A DNA stretch of 64,000 bases from Chloranthus sessilifolius (lineage: Eukaryota; Streptophyta; Magnoliopsida; Chloranthales; Chloranthaceae), in NCBI GenBank assembly GCA_021018995.1, contig CM037586.1, positions 8,716,328 through 8,780,327 of the forward strand, in the 5' to 3' direction. How positions within the stretch are numbered: the stretch's first letter is position 1; each line of letters starts with the position of its first letter. The position numbers and the translations under genes are program-made. Of this stretch, positions 55,450 through 64,000 are shown in pieces. Below the pieces are notes generated by a model. It was not told where the DNA came from and searched no databases. It was given only the letters and a program-made list of their open reading frames with translations.

Positions 55450-56116
55450 GGGAGCCATTAATGGCACACAATTTCCCAGTCCTTGCACCGGATTGCTAAA
55501 AAACTCTTTTTTTTTATATATTTTTTCCAATGACTATAATACCCATGTGATTGCACCTAAAACTAAAACATGTTATTTCACTGATTAGAATGCACCATAG
55601 ACTCAAACCCTGGCAATGTCAATCTTGAGTTCAAAGATGAGGCTATACTACGGCGAGTTTTTCATGGCAAACCTAGCCCCGGAGAAAGGAGATTCTTGTA
55701 GATTGTCATATGGGATGCCGTGCATGACTCTCTCTCTTTGCCAATCGGCCTCATTGCGAGGAAGGTTTCTAGTGACTTTGGTCAAGTCAAAAGTGTAGAG
55801 GGGATGAGAAGGAAGGGATCCGTGGTGGTGTCTGGTACCAGGTAGCATTCATCGGAATATGGGGAAATAAGAGTTCCTTTAGTTCTGTTTTATGTTCATG
55901 ATTTTGGTGGTGGGTGATTATGGAGTTTCTAATTTTCTATAGAGAAAGAAAAGAGAGAGAGAACGGTGGAGAGAGAGAGAGAGAGTGAGAGGGCATAAAA
56001 CTTAATTAAGGTTTTGTTTATTAAGTTTTAGGTGCAATCACAAGAACGTTGTGCAAGGACAAATTTTGTTTAAGTTGGTGGAATCACTTGAAAAGCGTCT
56101 GCAAGCAAAGGCTCCC
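55450..56116. mobile_element. Fold-back MITE, GGGAGC family, copy 4
   Basis: A 667-bp element starting GGGAGCCATTAATGGC and ending AAGCAAAGGCTCCC, with a perfect 9-bp duplication TATATTTTA at 55441-55449 and 56117-56125. Its left duplication overlaps the right flank of copy 3, so one inserted at the edge of the other. The interior includes a GA-rich run near 55965-55990. A 9-bp duplication would favour a Mutator-type origin. Confidence 0.85.
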
Positions 56117-56125
56117 TATATTTTA

Positions 56126-56560
56126 AGTTAATTTAAAAGAATGATTTCTAAAACTCAAAATCCATTTTGCTATTTACCATTTGTTCTGGGGATTCAAGAG
56201 CTTCCTATGCTTAGCGATCTACTCCATCATACGGTCATAAAACAATCCAATGAAGGTTGATCGGACTAGATTAAAAGATTTGCACAAACATTATTCATCA
56301 ATTATAACATATTCATGCACCAAGCATAATTCTTTGGCATTGCAAACGTGTTACACATGATCATTGATCCAAACCGTTTATTATATAAATAATTGTCAGA
56401 TGATCTTAACCATTTGATCAACAACTCAAGAGTAGAAAACTTATATAACAAAAGATCGATTGTTGTCCAAAATATGTTCTATAAATATCATCGACTCATA
56501 CAGTTGTTGGCACATGTGGCCATATAGCCTTTGTGCACTATCTTAATTGGAAATAGAATC
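56126..56560. other. Gene-free stretch
   Basis: No gene or repeat recognised. Confidence 0.4.
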
Positions 56561-56569
56561 CTAGCCGTA

Positions 56570-56800
56570 GCCGCTGTGCGTTATTTTAATGGGAAACAGA
56601 GTTCTGTTTACTTGATACACTTTCGATGTACGCTATATTAATAGGAGAAATAGTTTTTTTAAATAATCCTAAACGTTAAAAGATCCTTGCACACCTATAA
56701 AACGCGGAAAGCCGTTGTGCGTTATTTTAATGGAAACAGAGTTACATTTACTCGGTAAACTTTTGATGTACACCACATTAATAGAAGAAATAGTTTCTTT
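56570..56800 (+). repeat. Direct repeat upstream of the tRNA-like sequence
   Basis: GCTGTGCGTTATTTTAATGG...AACAGAGTT...GATGTACRC...ATTAATAGRAGAAATAG appears at about 56571-56661 and again at about 56713-56800. Non-coding. Confidence 0.78.
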
Positions 56801-56802
56801 CA

Positions 56803-56880
56803 TTGGTATCAGGGCCGAGTTGGTCTAAGACGCCAGATTAAGGTTCTAGTCCGAGCTTGGGTCTATCGGTGGATCACTAT
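56803..56880 (+). tRNA. tRNA-Leu(AAG)-like pseudogene or tRNA-derived repeat head
   Basis: GGCCGAGTTGGTCTAAGACG is the D-arm of plant tRNA-Leu, followed by CCAGATTAAGGTTCTAG (anticodon arm with AAG). The variable and T-arm parts (about 56858-56880) are degenerate, with GGGTCTATC in place of GGTTCAAATC, and the acceptor stem does not close. It is therefore a pseudogene or the 5' head of a SINE, not a working tRNA. Confidence 0.65.
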
Positions 56881-57248
56881 ATATATAAATATTTTTCCTT
56901 TTCACCATTTGATTTTTGACTGTCAAATCTTTGGACATCGGATTTGTTGATTTTTGGCCATCTGATCTTTAGATGCTTCTCAACCAAGCCGATCTCTGGC
57001 CACAAGAGGCACACTCCCTATATTTGATCGTCTGATCTCTGATCGCAAAATTTCTGATCATCCGATCAACAAAATCGCCACCGTATTGTAGCACCCATCG
57101 TGTGTGTTGCCGAGAAACTTGAGAAGAAAGAGGTTCCAACTCCTCTCTTAAATTGTTTACTCCAAAAGCTATTAATTCATTTTTATTTTGGGAAAGAGAC
57201 AACCGTACAAGAGAGTTCTCTTTACTTCGTTACTTTAGTTGGTGTGGG

Positions 57249-57465
57249 CAAGGGTCAAAATCTCGGGTATCCCATACGTATCTTCTGAGCTCTAAACTGA
57301 TACATATCGGACGATACGTATCAAAACAATAACTTATCGGACGATACATTGAATGTATCATCCGGGCATTTGTATATAAAACGGATGATACTATACATTA
57401 AATATACCGTATCGTCCTGATACAATACCGATACGTATCAGTATCGGACGAAATTTTGACCCATG
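57249..57465 (+). mobile_element. F1 hAT-type MITE, copy 5
   Basis: A 217-bp element from CAAGGGTCAAAAT to ATTTTGACCCATG with flanks GGTGTGGG (57241-57248) and AGTGTGGG (57466-57473), 7/8. The most diverged copy in its internal palindromes (GATACATATCGG, ATATACCGTATC). Confidence 0.9.
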
Positions 57466-57473
57466 AGTGTGGG

Positions 57474-59229
57474 TGCTGGGATACACCAAACCAGGCACAC
57501 AAAAAGAAATATTTTTTTGGGATAATTGCTTTTATTGCGGTTGCATCTATTAAATGTGTTGTGCAAAGAGATCCCTATAATAATGGCATGTTACCAAACC
57601 ACTAGATGACTTAACTATTGTTGGTTGATTCTTTGAAAATGCCGGAAAGATCATCACCGTGAAACAATTGATAGGTCATGATCACATGGAACCCATTCTC
57701 AAGCCGATACCTTATTTCAAGTATATTTTTTTTTTTAAATATTTGAAATGAAAATTTCGTTATTTGGAACGAATGGGATTATGAGATGACAAAAAGGAGG
57801 GCTTCTTTAGTTATATTCCCTTTCAAAATCTTAGAAATCTTTTACAATAGGGAAGATAAATTCTTCAATTTTTTTTTAAAGATAAAATGATTTCTTCTTG
57901 GCTAGACCTTAAGAGAGAGAGAGAGAGACAGAGACGCGCATAATCTCTTCTACTTTAAATAGATGACATGAGATTGGTAACAGGAGATTATCAAATAAGA
58001 GAGTTTGATAGGCCTAAGGGGGTTAGGCCCGAGCCCGATCCATTTAATTATCAGGCTTAAAGTGCTAGCCCAAGCCCAGCCTACAGGATTTATGATATGC
58101 CTAAGCTCGATTTAGGGTTGGAGCTAATGGGCCGCGTGGGCTACCTAGCCCATTGCCACCCTTACCTATATTTGACCTATTTGACCCGATATTTGACCTC
58201 GCACCAAATCGGAGTGTATTTTTAGATGGGTGCATAATATGGCCTATATTTAAAACAATGATTATAATCTTTTTTTAAGTTAGTTTTTTGGTTAATTGGG
58301 ATCATCTTTCCCAGTGGAAGAATAAGTCCTTGGTTCTAATCCTCACTCTTGCTCCTGCCCTTTGTACAGGTCCCCTCTTAGTGGACTATACCAAAAGTGG
58401 TCCTCTCTCCGCGCAAGTATGCACAGGCGCTGCATTTGGACTGTCTTTGTCGAATGGCATCCTAAAAAGAAAATTAGTTTTTTGGTTTGCTTTTGATGAC
58501 AATATCTTATACAATGGCACCCTTTTTAGTTTACTTAAAAATTAAAAGAGAAAATTGATACAATGTAGATCATGGGCATAAGGGTAATCTGGTTGTTAAC
58601 TCAACCACACAAGAGACGTAGTTGCCGAACTTTTTTGACGGAGCATAAACTTGGGGACCTCTTTGTTCAAGAGATCCAAACGTTTTGGATGAATCTCAAA
58701 AATTAAAGAGTGAGGGGCCCCATATACAATATCAGAAAAACTTAAGGACTGCAATACAATTTATCTTTTTTTTTTTTTTTTCTTGGAGCAAGCACCGTCA
58801 CAACCGTACCAGGTCTCCAGATTTGTTATACATCACAAATATCAAATTTCAAATTATGGTATAAGTGATCCGTTTTTGGGCGATATCTTTGGTTATACTA
58901 TACAGATTTTCGATCCGCTTGAACCTGTGGTCTCCTGTAATCGAGACGCATCTACCCACATCACTGAATCAATATTCAATGATTGTTATACCGTTGGATT
59001 AGAAAAGGGCCATTCTCACACTGCGAACGATAATCTATTTAGAGCGGACTCTGGTCAACTTCTCTAACATTTATCTCTTTATTTATTATTTGAAGAGCAG
59101 GATAAATGGTATAATTTTTTGCCTTTGATACAAAATGACACATAATACAGCTGTTCACGAATTCTCTAAAATTGAAAAATTAAACGGCTTAAATTATGAC
59201 ATATGAAAATATAAAATTGAATACCTCTT
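57474..59229. other. Gene-free stretch
   Basis: No confident gene. A GGGCC-rich segment at about 58010-58165 resembles the TAGGGC-type repeats. The open frames 58288-58545 and 58783-59067 have no family motif and sit in repeat-type sequence. Confidence 0.4.
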
Positions 59230-59995
59230 AATCCAAGAGTGCATACACTATGTGCTAAAATCGAATTCCCCTATTCTAGGTGATAGACCATTTAGGGAAA
59301 ATAGAAATAATCTTGATAAATTTGTGCACGATAATTTGATTGCAAAAACATCATTTTTAATTTTTATGCAAAATGATTTGATAAAAGTCTTTGAGACTTA
59401 TGATACCATCAAAATCATGATGAAAGTCATTGCCCAAAAATATGATAATATGTTTAAAGCTCACATTCAGTTACGCATTCAACAATACAATTCCTATAAA
59501 ATGAATGAATGAGATAACATTGTTAAGCATAACAATAAAATGACAGTAATGGCTTGTCCTTGATGTTGTAGGTAACTCAATTAATAAAAGAATGTAAATT
59601 TCAAACATCTTTAATAGCCTACCTCCCTCATGGTCCATGGTCACCACCGCCTTAAGATTGAATGACAATGTTTTTAATATGATTGACCTTTCTTTGAAAT
59701 TTGCCCATAAACAAGAACACTTGAACCATAACAAAAAGAGTCAATTAATGGTAATTCAAGATCCACCCAAATTTCAAAATTAGAATAAGTTCAAGGGAAA
59801 ATTTAAGAATTTCTATAAAAATTTTAAAGGAAAAGAAAAGAAATCGTTTCATCAAAAAGCTAAACTTGTTGTGCCCAAAGGAAATTGTTTCAATTGTGGG
59901 AAGCCTGGACACTTCAAGGTGGGCTGCCATCTTGAACTAAAAGACCATGTGAGTGAAAGCGACAGTAAAGGTGGAAGGCGTCAGATCATGTAGTG
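59230..59995 (+). pseudogene. Ty1/copia-type gag remnant
   Basis: The reading frame from about 59252 gives a gag-like helical region (VFETYDTIKIMM, IAQKYDNMFKAHIQLRIQQY), and after several stops FKTSLIAYLPHGPWS-like sequence near 59600. The zinc knuckle CFNCGKPGHFKVGC (C-x2-C-x4-H-x4-C) is at about 59887-59928. The copia assignment rests on the gag layout and knuckle. No protease, integrase or reverse transcriptase follows, so only a fragment survives. Confidence 0.68.
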
Positions 59996-60599
59996 GCCCC
60001 AAATCTCACAACCTTTGATTGAAAGATCTTAGACCGTACTTTCGTATCGTGAATCATAGAAAAATAATAAAGACAATAAAAGTGCCTTAAACAGTGAAAG
60101 ATAAAATTTATTTTAAATATTAATTAATCAAAATAAAACTCATGATAATATTCTTATTCCAATAACAAAGTCCAACATGATTAAAACTTAAACAGTCTTA
60201 ATGAAATACTAACTGATTATTGTCTCATTTATTTAAAAATCAATAATAAAACTAGAAAGGAAAATAGATAATTAGGCCACGAAGCCTTTATCGCCATTAA
60301 TTTCAGATTCTTGAGCATCACGTGTAGTCTCATCACCATAGACCCATACGTTGTCCTCAGCTACATATGTCTCATCTAGCCACCCACATCAATAAAGGGT
60401 GTAAGTTTACACTTGTATGAATCAGACATATAATTTATTGAAGTATAAAATATCAATCATAGTCATACGAATATTTCTGTATATTTTATGTGTGTGTGCT
60501 TGTAGCATGTATAATCTCTATAAGCTGAAATAAATTGAACATAAATATGAAAATCAATGTTGCATGAATGCATCATTTCTTTTAATTTAATCTCTCTTA

Positions 60600-60962
60600 T
60601 TATTTAATACACATTAGACTCTGTCCCGCTCAAGACATTGGGTCGTAATCATGTTTATCACTTGTTTAGTTAGACTTCGATATGTTAAAGATGTTGGGTC
60701 TAATCATTCATATCATTTATTGTATGTCAAACTCCGTCCCGCTCAAGACGTGGGCCTTAATCATGCTTATCATGTTCTTGTTTAGTTAGACTCCATCATG
60801 CACAGACGTTAAGTCTAATACCTTCTTCGACTCCATCAGGTATAAGATGTTGGGTCTAATGCTTCTTAATCATTTTTAATTAGACTTCATCAAGCACAAG
60901 ATGTTGGGTCTAATACCTTCTTAGACTCTATCAGGCATAAAATATTGGGTCTAATGCTCATT
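60600..60962 (+). repeat. Minisatellite of degenerate 60-bp units
   Basis: Six or so repeats containing AGACTYYRTC, AAGATGTTGGGTCTAAT and TTAATCAT. Non-coding. Confidence 0.8.
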
Positions 60963-61189
60963 AATTATGGTTTGACATTTCATCATATTTTACATGTCTT
61001 AATTGTGCATTATATAGATCATTATAGTACACAAACAATGAAGTGCATATAATCATGCAATATGATATTGAAGTTTATATATAATCATGGTATGTAATAA
61101 TGAAGTGCATATGTAATCATGGCGTATAAACTTTAACCTAACATGAAGCATATGTAAAAAGAACTGATAAATAAACATAACTGTCCAAA

Positions 61190-61690
61190 ATCAATTTATT
61201 GATTTCATATTCAAACTCAATCTATTAATTTCATGTTCAGGCTCAATCTATTGATTTCAGCTCAATATATTGACTTTTGTCTGTAACTATTTAAAGCATT
61301 CCTCCGTTCAGAGTCAATCGATTGATTTCTCGAAATCAATCGATTTTCTCCAATCTATGCTCAGACTCAATAGATTGATTTTTCAAAATCAATCTATTAA
61401 TTTTGGCTCAATCTATTGTCTTCTGTCTGTGAGTATTTAAAGCATTCCTATGTTCAGATTTAATCTATTGATTTCGTGTTCAGACACAAACTTTTGAGTT
61501 CGTATTCAGACTTAATCTATTGGGTTAGTGTTCAGACTCAATCTATTGAGTTTTCTCTGTGAGTATTTAAAGTATTCTTCTGTTCATACTCAATTGATTG
61601 ATTTTCAAGAATCAATCGATTGGCTCAAATCCGTGCTCAGACTCAATAGATTGATTTTCCACAATCAATCTATTGATTTCAATCCGTGTT
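61190..61690 (+). repeat. Array of TCAATCTATTGATTT-type palindromic motifs
   Basis: More than a dozen occurrences of AATCWATYGATT and its relatives, interspersed with GTGTTCAGACTCAAT and GAGTATTTAAAGCATTC. The sequence is locally self-complementary. No gene. Confidence 0.82.
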
Positions 61691-62108
61691 TTCAATCTCA
61701 TCGTGGGGTTTTCAACTCGTCTTCTTATTAATCCAAAATCTTTAACATTACATTTGTCAATCATAGCATGCATCTTATTTAATTATCTATTCGTTTTTTA
61801 TAAAATAAAAGCATTAATACACATAAAAATTTATTTTTAAATCAATATTTTATGTTCAAGGAAAAGCATGATCATACTCAATTGATTGATTTTCAAGAAT
61901 CAATCGATTGACTCAAATCCGTACTCAGACTCAATAGATTGATTTTCCATAATCAATCTATTGATTTCAATCCGTGTTTTCAATCTCATCGTGGGGTTTT
62001 CAACTCGTCTTCTTATTAATCCAAAATCATTAACATTACATTTGTCAATCATAGCATGCATCTTATTTAATTATCCATTCATTTTTTATAAAATAAAAGC
62101 ATTAATAC
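61588..62108 (+). repeat. 287-bp tandem duplication
   Basis: Unit 1 starts near 61588 and unit 2 near 61875, each beginning TACTCAATTGATTGATTTTC and ending in ATAAAAGCATTAATACAC. Only a few substitutions separate them. Unit 2 is cut at 62108 where gypsy sequence begins. Confidence 0.85.
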
Positions 62109-62129
62109 ACAACCCAACTACTGTCGTTC

Positions 62130-63128
62130 CTCTTCAAAGTGGCCTCCTCATGAGAGTGGTGTTGCCACACAACAAGGACCAATGGTATAAATTTATTCTT
62201 CAGGGTCTGCTCTTTCTGATCCACAATTTGAACAGGCATCTCCATAACGGACATATATCTTTATAAACCTCCAAGGGTTCCCAGTCGATAACGTGAGTAG
62301 GGTCTGTCACGTATTTCTTTAGAATGGATGTATGAAAAACGTTGTGCACATTGGCAAACTTTGTTGGTAGCTTGACTCGATATGTCATTTCTCTTATTCT
62401 TTTCAAGACTTCGAACGTTCCCACGAATCTCGGACTAAGCTTTTCTTTCATCCCGAATCTCATCACTCTTTTCATAGGAGAGATTTTCACGAATACTTTA
62501 TCCCCTTCGATCAGATCCCAATTCCTACGCTTCAAATCAGCGTAGCTCTTCTACCTGCTCTGCGCGGCCTGCAGTTGTTTCGGATCAATATAACTTGGTT
62601 GGACGTGTCTTCAACAATTTGATGTCCCAGCAAACTTTTCACACCGACCTCATCCCAACACAAGGGAGTTATGCAACTTCTCTCATACAACACTTCATAC
62701 AGGGTCATCTGTATAGTAGACTGATAACTGTTATTACAAGCGAACTCCGCAAGGGGTAGATGTTCGTCTCAATTGCCTCCAAAGTCCAATACACAAGCAC
62801 GAAGCACGTCTTCCAACACTTGATTTAGTCTTTCGGTCTATCCATCCATCTAGGGTTAAAAAACTGAGATAAATTTCAACTTAGACTCCATTCCGTCTTG
62901 AAATTTCTGTCAAAATCTCGACGTGAAATGAGGGTCTCTGTCAAACACAATATCAGCAAGTACACCATGCAATCTGACAATCTCCCGAATGTAAATATCT
63001 GCCAACTGAGAAGCTGAATAGGTCATGTGAAATGAAATTAAATGAGCTGATTTAGTCAATCTGTCGACCACAACCCAACTACTGTCGTTCCTCTTCAAAG
63101 TCTTTAGCAAAGCGGTGATGAAATTCAT
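62130..63128 (-). pseudogene. Gypsy integrase core and C-terminal part
   Basis: SSWVVVDRLTKSAHLISFHM (about 63080) with the first catalytic Asp, and VFDRDPHFTSRF (about 62920) with the second. The C-terminal part runs DLIEGDKVFVKISPMKRVMR through FVGTFEVLKR to NVFHTSILKKYV (62535-62260). After a frameshift near 62250 comes a chromodomain-like tail, PVQIVDQKEQTLKNK with VWQHHSHEEAT. Integrase inserts the DNA copy into the host genome. The region 62540-62910 is interrupted, so the protein is not intact. Confidence 0.88.
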
Positions 63129-64000
63129 ACCAATACTTTTCCATTTCTAACCTGGAATCGGTAGTGGCTGAAGTAACCCGAGTAGTTTTCGATGTTCATC
63201 TTTAACTTGCTGGCATGTGAGACATCTTGTCACGTATTCAGTGATTTCTCTCTTCATATCATTCCCCCAATAGTTTTTCTTCAACCCTTTATACATCTTT
63301 TTGTTCCTAGACTAAATAAAGAATTTAGACTTATGGGCTTCGTCCAAGATCTCCCGTTTCAATTCTATATTATCAGGCACATAGTAGCGTCCCTGGATCA
63401 TCATCATCCCATCATTTTTAACAGTAATCTCCGGCTTCCCACTGTCTTTCAGTTTTAAAAAGATAGGATCTTCAAGTTGTAGTTCTCTGATTCGATCAAG
63501 TAATGAAAAGGTGATAACAATGTGCGAAAACAATGCCCTTGGTCGAATCACCTGCTCTGGAATAAATCTACTGAGGGCATTGGCAACAATATTAGCCTTT
63601 CCCAGATGATATTTGATCTCGCAATGGTATTCGATCAGGAATTTCAACCATCTCCTATGCCTCATATTCAAGTCTTTCTGAGTAAAATGGTATTTAAGAC
63701 TTTGATGATCCATAGAGATAATGAATTTCTCTCCATACAGGTAGTATCTCCAGATCTTAATGGTGAATATAATAGTAAGCAGTTCTAGATCGTGCGTAGG
63801 GTACTTTTTTTCATGTTCCTTTAGCTGCCTGGATCCGTAAGTTACAACTCTGTCATTCTGCATGAGGACACCGTCTAGTCCTTTATACGACACGTCGATA
63901 TTAACAGTGAAGCCACCACTGCCAGAAGGTATCTCTAGAATAGTACCGGTATTCAACCTTTTCTTCAACTCGAGAAAGCTCTTCTCGCACTCATCGGTCC
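63120..64000 (-). pseudogene. Gypsy RNase H and integrase zinc-binding region
   Basis: A 218-residue open stretch (63968-63312) covers RNase H: IDVSYKGLDGVLMQ, HDLELLTIIF and SMDHQSLKYH supply the first three acidic residues. The fourth position, normally D in ADALSR, reads ANALSR here. The integrase zinc-binding region follows with MYKGLKKNYW and CLTCQQVK at about 63240, interrupted by TAG codons near 63313 and 63150. RNase H removes the RNA strand during reverse transcription. The D-to-N change and the stops argue that this copy is dead. Confidence 0.85.

Larger units (their letters stand above)
62108..64000 (-). mobile_element. Ty3/gypsy retrotransposon pol region, runs off the right edge
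   Basis: Reading leftwards: RNase H, integrase zinc finger, integrase core, integrase C-terminus and a chromodomain-like tail, in the order typical of Ty3/gypsy. Sequence left of 62108 is repeat-rich and might hold the 3' non-coding part or LTR, but no LTR could be proved. The reverse transcriptase lies beyond the window. Confidence 0.88.

Noticed and set aside
58288..58545. 85-residue open frame as a small secreted protein
   Set aside because: A hydrophobic stretch is present but there is no conserved family motif, no splice support and no context; chance is more likely.
60000..62107. Gypsy 3' LTR
   Set aside because: Position is suitable but no second copy exists in the window and no TG...CA boundaries could be set.

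Overview
This is a transposon-rich stretch of a flowering-plant nuclear genome. The evidence is one spliced plant gene with GT-AG introns, plant-type CACTA, hAT and MULE transposases, Ty3/gypsy and Ty1/copia remnants, an L1-type LINE, tRNA-derived SINEs, many MITEs and long (TA)n runs. The species cannot be named from the sequence alone. I found only one convincing host gene. Nearly everything else is mobile DNA, much of it nested.

Layout. 1-1044: degenerate CACTA transposase (minus). About 1.7-4.45 kb: decayed hAT element with DUF659 and dimerisation regions (plus). 4851-5079: first copy of a palindrome-rich MITE called F1 here. 7853-11279: 5'-truncated LINE with a 14-bp target duplication, split by a second F1 copy. 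12-26 kb: MITEs and fold-back elements of several families, one SINE and long (TA)n runs. 26665-39286: five-exon gene for a 271-residue J-domain (DnaJ-like) protein whose 816-bp reading frame is spread over 12.6 kb, because its introns have filled with MITEs, a SINE and tandem repeats. 41010-48879: a complete-ended 7.9-kb MULE with terminal inverted repeats and a 10-bp target duplication. It carries a Ulp1-like protease gene (plus) converging on a MURA-type transposase (minus), plus four arrays of roughly 20-bp repeats. This is the organisation known for Kaonashi-type MULEs. 49384-52110: short gag-only LTR element (TR-GAG type, minus). 52.5-59 kb: CACTA end, tRNA-derived SINE, MITEs and a tRNA-Leu-like remnant. 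59.2-60 kb: copia gag remnant. 60-62.1 kb: minisatellites. 62.1-64 kb: Ty3/gypsy pol (minus) running off the right edge.

The most distinctive result is the MITEs. F1 has five copies, each bounded by CATGGGTCAAAAT-like inverted termini and each flanked by a matching 8-bp duplication (7/8 or 8/8), so it is a hAT-type family. Two further hAT-type families (F2, F3) have two copies each with 8-bp duplications. One F3 copy in an intron of the J-protein gene carries a perfect 59-bp inverted repeat that should be transcribed as a hairpin. All coding regions of the transposons show stops or frameshifts; the J-protein gene does not.
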